In this document: in pieces, positions 1-5,024 of the stretch
Layout of the letters: the number at the start of each line of letters is the position of its first letter
How positions within the stretch are numbered: position 1 is the stretch's first letter
Assembly (NCBI GenBank): GCA_012519875.1
Contig: JAAYPL010000017.1
Location: 1 to 5,024 of the forward strand
Direction: 5' to 3'
From: Clostridiaceae bacterium
GTDB taxonomy: Bacteria; Bacillota; Clostridia; Saccharofermentanales; UBA5734
Length of the DNA stretch: 5,024 nt
Position numbers and translations under genes: made by a program
Notes under the pieces: generated by a model
Database searches by the model: none
Seen by the model: only the letters and a program-made list of their open reading frames with translations
Told to the model about the DNA's origin: nothing

Positions 1-369
1 ATCGATTACGAGCGTTTTGCTCAGGAAGTTTCGCCACGGATCAAGGACAGAAAAACCTTTCAATATCGGCCCTACGACTGTCAAGCCGATGCCTTGGGTC
101 CGCCGATCACCGTCTGCCCGGCCCCGCTTACCGTAATCGAGGGATCCTACAGCCTGCATCCGAAGCTGAATGTCACGTTTGACTTGACCATCTATTTGAC
201 CGTAAACCCGGAGGAGCAGTTGCGACGACTGACCCTGAGAAACGATGCTTTGTTCCTGGAAAAATTTAAATCCACCTGGATTCCGATGGAAGAGGCCTAT
301 GCCGCAAAATGGCGTCTTGTCGAGACCTGCGACCTGCTCCTGGACACCACGTCCCCGGTGTTGATTTAG
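1..369 (+). CDS. Uridine kinase family protein (P-loop NTPase), C-terminal part, 5' truncated
   Basis: The frame is open from base 1 to a TAG stop at 367-369 and gives 122 residues, so the start lies upstream of the window. Visible residues resemble the C-terminal half of the bacterial uridine kinase/phosphoribulokinase-like P-loop family common in Clostridia. In order they are YRPYDCQ (22-28), a strand ending in the acidic motif TVIEGSYSLHP (44-54), the strand DLTIYLTV (61-68) followed by PEEQLRR (70-76), and WIPMEEAY (93-100). The family phosphorylates uridine or a related small molecule with ATP or GTP in the cytoplasm. The Walker A motif, expected near the N-terminus, is outside the window, so activity cannot be judged. 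A TTG at position 94 is internal to the conserved YRPYDCQ-to-IEGSY region and is not a credible start. The true substrate is uncertain because many members annotated as uridine kinase are uncharacterised. No clear terminator follows the gene before the peroxiredoxin. Confidence 0.8.
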   Translation: MDYERFAQEVSPRIKDRKTFQYRPYDCQADALGPPITVCPAPLTVIEGSYSLHPKLNVTFDLTIYLTVNPEEQLRRLTLRNDALFLEKFKSTWIPMEEAYAAKWRLVETCDLLLDTTSPVLI

Positions 370-435
370 GATTGCCAAACGCATGCAGACCATCATTTTG
401 TTACAACGGATACAGTAAATCGAATGTTAATCCTC

Positions 436-441
436 TATAAT
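436..441 (+). promoter_or_regulatory. Probable -10 box of the peroxiredoxin promoter
   Basis: A perfect TATAAT lies 65 bp before the peroxiredoxin start. Transcription would begin near 448 and leave a leader of about 58 nt. The -35 position at 17-bp spacing (413-418, CAGTAA) is poor and no TGn extension precedes the box, so the promoter may be weak or need an activator. An imperfect palindrome, TTGTTACAA at 398-406, sits just upstream of the expected -35 position and could be an activator site, but this is speculation. Confidence 0.45.
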
Positions 442-469
442 GCAGATGTACTCATTCCAACAAGCAAGA

Positions 470-484
470 GCATGATTTTCATGC
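470..484 (+). promoter_or_regulatory. Small perfect hairpin in the peroxiredoxin leader
   Basis: GCATGA (470-475) and TCATGC (479-484) are exact reverse complements separated by TTT, giving a 6-bp stem with a 3-nt loop. It ends 6 nt before the purine-rich ribosome binding site at 491-498. In RNA it could stabilise the 5' end of the message or tune translation; in DNA the dyad could be a repressor site. The inverted repeat is seen directly; any function is inferred. Confidence 0.35.
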
Positions 485-490
485 CATCGA

Positions 491-498
491 AAGAGAGG
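491..498 (+). promoter_or_regulatory. Ribosome binding site of the peroxiredoxin gene
   Basis: AAGAGAGG ends 7 nt before the ATG at 506. It fixes the start: reading back in frame there is no other start codon before a TGA stop at 473-475. Confidence 0.7.
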
Positions 499-505
499 TT
501 TTAAC

Positions 506-1180
506 ATGGACGAAATCACCAGACTGCCGTTGATCGGTGACCCTGCGCCGGAATTTAAGGCCAAGACAACTCAGGGAGATATCAATTTCCCGGCTGACTA
601 CAAAGGCAAATGGGTAATCCTTTTCAGTCATCCCGCCGACTTTACCCCTGTTTGCACAACCGAATTCATGACCTTTGCCACCATGCAAAAAGAATTCCGC
701 GAAATCAACACCGAACTGATCGGCCTTTCCATTGACAGCATGTTTTCGCACATCGCATGGCTCAGGACAATCAAGGAAAAAATCGTATGGAAAGACATGA
801 AAGATGTGGAAGTTGCATTTCCGGTCATTGAAGACATCAGCATGAACGTTGCCAAAAAATACGGCATGGTTCAGCCCAATGTCTCCACCACACAGGCCGT
901 CCGGGCTGTCTTTATTATTGATCCCAAGGGCATCGTCCGGCTGATTATGTACTATCCTGCCAGCTGCGGCCGCAACATGGATGAGATTAAACGCGTCATC
1001 ATTGCCATGCAAAAAGCCGATGCGGAAAGCATCGCAACTCCTGCCAACTGGAGGCCCGGCGATGATGTTATTTTGCCGGCTCCCGGATCTTGCGGCGCCG
1101 CCCGGGAGCGTGTCGAAAAGCTTCCTGAGGATGTTTATTGCCTCGATTGGTTCCTCTGCTTCCGCAAAGAAAAGAAGTAA
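506..1180 (+). CDS. Peroxiredoxin, Prx6 subfamily (thioredoxin-fold peroxidase)
   Basis: This complete 224-residue protein is of normal length for Prx6-type (AhpC/TSA plus C-terminal domain) peroxiredoxins. It reduces H2O2 and organic peroxides in the cytoplasm using a reactive cysteine. The active-site motif PADFTPVCTTEF spans 43-54: Pro43, Thr47 and the peroxidatic Cys50 form the family PxxxTxxC signature. Arg133 in TQAVRAVFIIDP (129-140) is the conserved active-site arginine. YYPASCGRN (149-157) and the C-terminal segment ATPANWRPGDDVI (177-189) are typical of Prx6. Two late cysteines, Cys212 and Cys218, have the same 6-residue spacing as the C-terminal cysteines recalled for the Aeropyrum pernix enzyme, suggesting a resolving cysteine. 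Cys154 and Cys196 are additional. There is no signal peptide. The ATG at 506 has a good ribosome binding site. The gene probably has its own promoter and shares a terminator with the convergent dipeptidase. A long antisense frame over it is a shadow. The family call is firm; the physiological reductant is unknown. Confidence 0.95.
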   Translation: MDEITRLPLIGDPAPEFKAKTTQGDINFPADYKGKWVILFSHPADFTPVCTTEFMTFATMQKEFREINTELIGLSIDSMFSHIAWLRTIKEKIVWKDMKDVEVAFPVIEDISMNVAKKYGMVQPNVSTTQAVRAVFIIDPKGIVRLIMYYPASCGRNMDEIKRVIIAMQKADAESIATPANWRPGDDVILPAPGSCGAARERVEKLPEDVYCLDWFLCFRKEKK

Positions 1181-1206
1181 CCGCTCTTTTTGATCTCCTT
1201 TGCCCT

Positions 1207-1253
1207 AAAAGCCATCTTCGCACAAGTGTTCAACGGGTGCGGCGATGGCTTTT
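1207..1253. terminator. Bidirectional rho-independent terminator between convergent genes
   Basis: AAAAGCCATC (1207-1216) is the exact reverse complement of GATGGCTTTT (1244-1253). The stem continues inward after a small mismatch with CGCAC (1219-1223) against GTGCG (1237-1241), leaving a loop of about 13 nt. Each strand ends in four T residues after the GC-containing stem, so it can serve both the peroxiredoxin (27 bp past its stop) and the dipeptidase (5 bp past its stop on the minus strand). The short T run makes it moderate in predicted strength. Confidence 0.8.
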
Positions 1254-1258
1254 CCCAT

Positions 1259-2662
1259 TCATCCGCAGCAGTCAATGATCACTTGGGTGAAAATTCTGGC
1301 ACTCATCATCAACTGCTCAATGACCGCAAATTCGTCCGGGCCATGCAGGTGGTTATCGACCTCCGGATCAGCACATCCGAACGCCACGCCACGATCCAGA
1401 TTGTGCACATAAGTGCCGCCGCCGATGGCCATACACCGCCCGGGCTTGCCGCTGTATATTTCGTAGCAGCGCAACAAGGTCCGGACAAAAGGGGTTTCGG
1501 CGGGAACGTGGTGCGGGGGCACCATGGGGTGATCCGCCAATCGGATGCCCACGGGCCGCAAACGATTTGCCGCGGCTTGGCGCACGTTTTCGTCATTTCC
1601 GCATAACGGCGTGCGACAATCAAACTCGGCCTCCAATCCATGATCGTTGATCCGGATTAAATCAAGACTCAGCGTCAATGGGCCGGACAGGTCATCGGAC
1701 ATGGCGATTCCCAGAGCCTGACCGTAATGATCTCCATGGGGAAACAAATGATACAGCTGCCGGAGCAAATCGAGCCGGCCATCTTCAGCGATCGGCAGCA
1801 GGCTCAGGAGAAAAAGCAGGCCGGTGATTGCGTTGTTGCCGCTTGCCGCCGTGGCCGCATGGGCGGCCTTGCCTTGTGCGTGAATCACCAGGTTTTTACC
1901 CTCAGGATAAGCGGTAAAAATCACGCCGGTTGATTTTTCAGCCTGAATCAACAATTCGGCCACATGTTCCGATTCCAAGTCTGCAACAACAGCCCGGGCC
2001 TTTTCGGGAACCATATTGATCTTGGTTCCGCCCTCCAGAGAAATCAGCCGGGATCTCCGGCTTTCCTCCGGCCAGGGGGCGGTCATTTGCCCGACCAGTC
2101 GGCCTTTTTCTATATTGATAACCGGAAATTCCGCGTCCGGTGTAAAAGTCATCGGTGCTTCTTTTTCCTGTGCGTAATAGTATTCGATGTCCGAACTGCC
2201 TGATTCTTCATCGGTACCAAGAATCAGGCGCGTATTTTTACGAAGAGGAATTCCAAGGTCGCGTACACCACGCAAAGCATACAAGGCCGCCACAGCCGGC
2301 CCCTTGTCATCCGCCGTCCCCCGACCGTAGATTCGGCCGGCTGTAATTCGCGGTTCAAAAGGCTTTGTCACCGTCCAGCCATCTCCCCCCGGCACAACAT
2401 CCAGATGCGCCAAAATATCCAAAGCAGGTGGAAGATCGTTCAAATCAACCGTTCCCACACGATTATCGTAATTCTTAACGACAAAACCCATGGCTCGTGC
2501 CATGGCAAGGGCCTCGGCCAGAACCGCGGCCGCGCCGGGGCCATATGGCTCTCCCGGTCGAGCCGGCTGTCGGTCACTGCGAATCCGGACCAGCCGGCTG
2601 ATGTCTTCCAGCATTTCGGCCTGCCGGGAGGCGAAGTATTCTTCTATTCTTTGTTTATGCAT
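1259..2662 (-). CDS. pepV: Dipeptidase, M20 family, PepV/Sapep type (zinc-dependent)
   Basis: This complete 467-residue cytoplasmic metallopeptidase matches the usual PepV length of about 470. The family hydrolyses dipeptides, including N-terminal beta-Ala or D-Ala in some members, using two zinc ions. Visible ligands and catalytic residues line up almost one-for-one with recalled PepV numbering: His86 and catalytic Asp88 in LAHLDVVPGGDGW (84-96), bridging Asp118 in GRGTADDKGP (113-122), Glu152/Glu153 in GTDEESGSSD (149-158), Asp176 in FTPDAEFP (173-180) and His440 in DNHLHGPDE (436-444). Lid-domain substrate residues Asn216 (GGTKINMVP), His268 (GKAAHAATAASGNNA) and Arg350 (FDCRTP) are also present. 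The catalytic domain is split around a lid at roughly 185-380. Nothing appears truncated. An unusual Cys-Cys pair sits at 465-466, next to the C-terminus. The ATG at 2660-2662 is preceded on the minus strand by GAAGGGA at an 11-nt spacing, somewhat long. The gene stands alone, convergent with the peroxiredoxin and divergent from hppA. The exact substrate preference is not readable from sequence. Confidence 0.92.
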   Translation of the reverse strand: MHKQRIEEYFASRQAEMLEDISRLVRIRSDRQPARPGEPYGPGAAAVLAEALAMARAMGFVVKNYDNRVGTVDLNDLPPALDILAHLDVVPGGDGWTVTKPFEPRITAGRIYGRGTADDKGPAVAALYALRGVRDLGIPLRKNTRLILGTDEESGSSDIEYYYAQEKEAPMTFTPDAEFPVINIEKGRLVGQMTAPWPEESRRSRLISLEGGTKINMVPEKARAVVADLESEHVAELLIQAEKSTGVIFTAYPEGKNLVIHAQGKAAHAATAASGNNAITGLLFLLSLLPIAEDGRLDLLRQLYHLFPHGDHYGQALGIAMSDDLSGPLTLSLDLIRINDHGLEAEFDCRTPLCGNDENVRQAAANRLRPVGIRLADHPMVPPHHVPAETPFVRTLLRCYEIYSGKPGRCMAIGGGTYVHNLDRGVAFGCADPEVDNHLHGPDEFAVIEQLMMSARIFTQVIIDCCG

Positions 2663-2673
2663 GGTCTGAAATG

Positions 2674-2680
2674 TCCCTTC
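2674..2680 (-). promoter_or_regulatory. Ribosome binding site of the dipeptidase gene, inside an inverted-repeat arm
   Basis: On the minus strand this reads GAAGGGA, 11 nt before the ATG, a longer spacing than the usual 5-9. It lies inside one arm of the perfect 10-bp inverted repeat 2674-2683 / 2760-2769, so a long transcript could mask it by base pairing. Confidence 0.5.
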
Positions 2681-2697
2681 GCAGCGAATTTGCCTCG

Positions 2698-2706
2698 ATT
2701 ATACCA
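2698..2706 (-). promoter_or_regulatory. Extended -10 promoter of the dipeptidase gene
   Basis: The minus strand reads TGGTATAAT, a perfect TATAAT with the TGn extension. Transcription would begin near 2691 on an A, giving a leader of about 29 nt that carries the ribosome binding site. The -35 position at 17-bp spacing (TATGCC on the minus strand) is poor, which an extended -10 can tolerate. Confidence 0.55.
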
Positions 2707-2782
2707 TGATCGGATTTGCCGGCATACGGACTCCGGCACAAGACGTCAGACGCATGGCTTGCGAAGGGAATGGTGATTGTTT

Positions 2783-2811
2783 TTGTACATTGCGAACGAT
2801 AATTGTACAAT
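2783..2811 (+). promoter_or_regulatory. Twin TGTACA palindromes, also a possible upstream hppA promoter
   Basis: TGTACA occurs at 2784-2789 and again at 2804-2809, the second inside the 10-bp perfect palindrome ATTGTACAAT (2802-2811). Their centres are 20 bp apart, close to two helical turns, as for sites bound by paired dimers on one DNA face. Read as a promoter, TTGTAC (2783-2788), a 17-bp spacer and TACAAT (2806-2811) make a modest sigma-70-like match. The two readings are compatible: a regulator bound here would cover the promoter. No regulator is identified. Confidence 0.35.
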
Positions 2812-2828
2812 AAATTACATCTGTCTCG

Positions 2829-2857
2829 TTGACCCACCGGCCGACTTGGATTAAGAT
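2829..2857 (+). promoter_or_regulatory. Probable hppA promoter
   Basis: TTGACC (2829-2834, five of six matches to the -35 consensus), a spacer of exactly 17 bp, and TAAGAT (2852-2857, four of six to the -10 consensus) suggest a housekeeping promoter. It would start transcription near 2864, about 60 nt before the hppA ATG. The leader would contain two weak inverted repeats: CAGAA/TTCTG (2866-2880) and ATCAAA/TTTGAT (2889-2906). Confidence 0.45.
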
Positions 2858-2909
2858 TTAAACAACAGAATCATGTTCTGACTTCGTGATCAAAACTAAA
2901 TTTGATTAT

Positions 2910-2915
2910 AGGGGG
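2910..2915 (+). promoter_or_regulatory. Ribosome binding site of hppA
   Basis: AGGGGG ends 8 nt before the ATG at 2924. An in-frame TAG at 2909-2911 with no start codon between it and 2924 makes this the only possible upstream-most start. Confidence 0.65.
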
Positions 2916-2923
2916 CATCCGTC

Positions 2924-5024
2924 ATGACGCATGAGCAACTCGTTTCCTTCCTGTACTACCTGGTACCGGTTGGTGCAGCCGTTGCGCTGCTGTTTGCTTG
3001 GATTCAATCCCGCAAAGTCCTGAAGAGCTCCGAGGGCGACGCCGGTGTTGTCGAGATCGCGGCCGCGATTCGCAAAGGCGCCAACGCGTATTTACGTCGG
3101 CAATATCGCGGCGTCGGCATTTTCTTCGCCGGCATGTTTGTCATACTGGGGATTTTGGCTCTGCTGGGCATGCTGAATCCTTTTGTTCCGTTTGCTTTTC
3201 TGACCGGTGGATTTTTCTCCGGCCTATCCGGCTTTATCGGCATGAAAATCGCCACCGCGGCCAATTCCAGAACCGCCAGCGCCGCCCGCAACAGTCTCAA
3301 CAAGGCCTTGCGCATTGCCTTCGCCTCCGGTACCGTGATGGGTTTTACGGTGGTCGGCTTGGCTTTGCTTGATCTTTCCATCTGGTTCTTCTTCCTTCGC
3401 TTTTTTTACACTGTTATTTCTCCGGTGGCTTCAGCAGCCGAGATGGCGCAGCGCATCACTTCGGCGATGCTGACCTTTGGCATGGGAGCCTCCAGCATGG
3501 CTCTGTTTGCTCGCGTCGGCGGCGGTATTTTTACCAAGGCCGCCGATGTCGGCGCCGATCTGGTCGGTAAAGTCGAGGCCGGCATCCCGGAAGATGATCC
3601 GCGCAACCCGGCTGTCATTGCCGATAATGTCGGCGATAATGTCGGAGATGTGGCCGGCATGGGGGCCGATCTCTATGAATCCTATATCGGATCGATTCTG
3701 TCCACCTGCGCCCTGGCGGTCGCCGCCGGTTATGGTTTTGCCGGGGTCGCCGTTCCGATGATCATGGCGGTTCTCGGCATGTTCGCATCCTTGATCGGTT
3801 CATTTTTTGTCACGACCAGGGAGGATGCCACCCAGAAATCTTTGCTGAACGCACTGAGAAAAGGAACCTGGATTTCCGCCGCTCTGATTGCGGTGGTGGC
3901 CTATTTTTTGGTTGCCGCTCTGATCCCTGAAAATCGCGGGCTTTATGTCGCTGTTTTATCCGGACTGGCTGCCGGTGTCTTAATTGGTTTTTTCACCGAA
4001 TATTTCACCTCCGACCATTACCGGCCAACGCAAAAATTAGCCGAGACCTCCTTGACCGGCCCGGCAACCATCATTATCGGCGGTATTTCCTTAGGCATGC
4101 TGTCAACGGCGATTCCTGTCATCATTATTTCGGCTTCGGTTCTGATCAGTTATTATTTCGCCGGTGGTATCGCCAATTATAACCATGGACTGTTCGGTGT
4201 GGCATTGTCTGCTGTCGGCATGCTGTCAACGCTGGGAATTACCTTGGCCACAGATGCCTACGGGCCGGTCGCCGACAATGCCGGCGGCATCGCCCAAATG
4301 GCCGGTTTGCCGGAGGAGGTTCGCCAGCGAACCGATGCCCTTGATTCTCTGGGCAACACCACCGCCGCGACCGGCAAGGGCTTCGCTATCGGCTCCGCCG
4401 CTTTGACCGCACTGGCTTTGATCGCGGCCTATGTCGACCAGGTTCGGCTGATCGAACCGGATTTTTCTTTCAATCTGACACTAACCAATCCTCCTGTTCT
4501 GGTCGGCCTTTTCATTGGTGCCATGTTACCCTTCATTTTCTCGTCCCTGACAATGAGCGCTGTCGGCCGGGCGGCCCAGTCCATTGTCATCGAGGTTCGC
4601 CGTCAATTCAGTGAAATAACCGGTCTGATGACCGGCAGCGCGGTGGCGGATTACGCGCGCTGCGTCGATATCTGTACCCAAAGCGCCCAGCGTGAAATGG
4701 TCCTGCCGGCTGTCCTGGCCATCATCGTTCCCATCGCCAGCGGTTTTATACTGGGTGTAAACGGCGTGGCCGGTGTCTTGGCCGGCTCGATGGTCAGCGG
4801 CTTCGTCCTGGCCGTTATGATGGCCAATTCCGGTGGTGCCTGGGACAATGCCAAAAAATACATTGAAACCGGTCACCATGGAGGCAAAGGCAAGGATCCG
4901 CATAAGGCTGCCGTTGTGGGCGACACCGTTGGTGATCCCTTTAAAGATACTTCCGGCCCGTCGATCAATATTTTAATCAAGCTGATTTCGACCGTCTCGA
5001 TTGTCTTTGTCTACGTGATCATGC
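2924..5024 (+). CDS. hppA: Membrane-bound cation-pumping pyrophosphatase, K+-dependent type, 3' truncated
   Basis: The frame is open from the ATG to the window edge, giving 700 residues of a multi-pass (about 16 helices) inner-membrane protein. It hydrolyses pyrophosphate and uses the energy to pump H+ and/or Na+ outwards. A first hydrophobic helix is at about 8-27. Substrate and Mg2+ motifs are intact: GGGIFTKAADVGADLVGKVE (199-218) carries the DX7KXE signature (Asp208, Lys216, Glu218); DNVGDNVGD is at 234-242; ATDAYGPVADNAGG at 442-455; and GDTVGDPFKDTSGPS at 666-680. GNTTAATGKG (477-486) has Ala481 and Gly484, the K+-dependent pattern (K+-independent enzymes have Lys and Thr there). Asp249-Leu-Tyr-Glu252 places the ion-gate glutamate three residues after the aspartate, as in Na+-pumping enzymes, rather than seven after it as in plant H+ pumps. 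Position 575 is Ala in ADYARC (575-580), where Pro is common in relatives. The bacterial family runs about 650-800 residues, so little seems missing. The gene has a probable promoter of its own and diverges from the dipeptidase. Confidence 0.96.
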   Translation, partial: MTHEQLVSFLYYLVPVGAAVALLFAWIQSRKVLKSSEGDAGVVEIAAAIRKGANAYLRRQYRGVGIFFAGMFVILGILALLGMLNPFVPFAFLTGGFFSGLSGFIGMKIATAANSRTASAARNSLNKALRIAFASGTVMGFTVVGLALLDLSIWFFFLRFFYTVISPVASAAEMAQRITSAMLTFGMGASSMALFARVGGGIFTKAADVGADLVGKVEAGIPEDDPRNPAVIADNVGDNVGDVAGMGADLYESYIGSILSTCALAVAAGYGFAGVAVPMIMAVLGMFASLIGSFFVTTREDATQKSLLNALRKGTWISAALIAVVAYFLVAALIPENRGLYVAVLSGLAAGVLIGFFTEYFTSDHYRPTQKLAETSLTGPATIIIGGISLGMLSTAIPVIIISASVLISYYFAGGIANYNHGLFGVALSAVGMLSTLGITLATDAYGPVADNAGGIAQMAGLPEEVRQRTDALDSLGNTTAATGKGFAIGSAALTALALIAAYVDQVRLIEPDFSFNLTLTNPPVLVGLFIGAMLPFIFSSLTMSAVGRAAQSIVIEVRRQFSEITGLMTGSAVADYARCVDICTQSAQREMVLPAVLAIIVPIASGFILGVNGVAGVLAGSMVSGFVLAVMMANSGGAWDNAKKYIETGHHGGKGKDPHKAAVVGDTVGDPFKDTSGPSINILIKLISTVSIVFVYVIM

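Larger units (their letters stand above)
2674..2769. repeat. 10-bp perfect inverted repeat flanking the dipeptidase promoter region
   Basis: TCCCTTCGCA (2674-2683) and TGCGAAGGGA (2760-2769) are exact reverse complements separated by 76 bp. The left arm contains the dipeptidase ribosome binding site; the region between the arms contains its probable -10 box. It may be a pair of operator half-sites, or an RNA switch if transcription also starts above 2769. The match is seen; the role is inferred. Confidence 0.4.

Noticed and set aside
370..505. A terminator for the uridine-kinase-family gene
   Set aside because: No GC-rich stem followed by a T run is visible here. The only good hairpin (470-484) lacks a T tract and is adjacent to the next ribosome binding site.
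479..1012. A 177-codon open frame antisense to the peroxiredoxin
   Set aside because: It lies opposite a gene with complete family motifs, shows no recognisable domain, and its composition (many His, Phe, Asp) is that of reverse-complemented coding sequence.
1190..1606. A 138-codon plus-strand frame starting in the convergent gap
   Set aside because: It runs through the terminator stem and then antisense to the conserved C-terminal zinc-ligand region of the dipeptidase. No family resemblance and no ribosome binding site were seen.
2717..2738. TGCCGG/CCGGCA inverted repeat in the divergent region, considered as a terminator or operator
   Set aside because: It is a 6-bp stem with a 10-nt loop and no following T run on either strand, and it sits just upstream of the dipeptidase -10 box. 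It is too weak to call alone.
2655..2837. A 60-codon minus-strand frame ending just inside the dipeptidase start, as a possible coupled leader peptide
   Set aside because: It begins with GTG without a Shine-Dalgarno sequence, crosses the likely dipeptidase promoter, and has no recognisable features. The overlap with the start codon is suggestive but not enough.
3004..3381. Overlapping 124-125 codon frames on both strands within the start of hppA
   Set aside because: They are shadows of the hppA reading frame, whose continuous translation gives a full family signature.
4526..4903. A 125-codon frame antisense to the 3' part of hppA
   Set aside because: It is opposite conserved pyrophosphatase helices, with no domain or ribosome binding site of its own.
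1..5024. A novel multi-gene system such as a defence island, mobile element or CRISPR locus
   Set aside because: All four coding regions belong to well-known housekeeping families, are complete apart from edge truncation, and are not arranged as a common operon. No terminal repeats, integrase, transposase or spaced direct repeats were seen.

Overview
The window reads as an ordinary housekeeping stretch of an anaerobic-type bacterial genome of moderate GC. It holds four protein genes, two of them cut by the window edges, with short control regions between them. I found no mobile element, phage gene, CRISPR array, tRNA or rRNA, and nothing that amounts to a new multi-gene system. The gene set best fits an anaerobic Firmicute (Clostridia or Negativicutes-like). 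It comprises a Clostridia-style uridine-kinase-family protein, a PepV/Sapep-type M20 dipeptidase, a Prx6-type peroxiredoxin and a K+-dependent membrane pyrophosphatase. This placement is inference from family resemblance; a deltaproteobacterium or another anaerobe is not excluded.

Layout. Positions 1-369 (+) are the C-terminal 122 residues of a uridine-kinase-family P-loop kinase. Positions 370-505 are the leader and promoter region of the peroxiredoxin, with a perfect TATAAT box and a perfect 6-bp hairpin ahead of the ribosome binding site. Positions 506-1180 (+) are a complete 224-residue peroxiredoxin. Positions 1181-1258 are a convergent gap holding a long stem-loop with T runs on both strands, a likely shared terminator. 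Positions 1259-2662 (-) are a complete 467-residue dipeptidase. Positions 2663-2923 are a divergent control region between the dipeptidase and the pyrophosphatase, with promoter-like boxes in both directions, two TGTACA palindromes 20 bp apart and a 10-bp inverted repeat that includes the dipeptidase ribosome binding site. Positions 2924 to the end (+) are the first 700 residues of hppA.

How the genes relate. They do not look like one operon: the peroxiredoxin has its own promoter-like sequence, the dipeptidase faces it, and hppA is transcribed away from the dipeptidase. Their roles are separate: nucleoside phosphorylation (probable), peroxide removal, dipeptide hydrolysis, and PPi-driven cation pumping, which saves energy in anaerobes. 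The most informative points for follow-up are the residues bearing on the coupling ion of HppA and the small repeats in the divergent control region.
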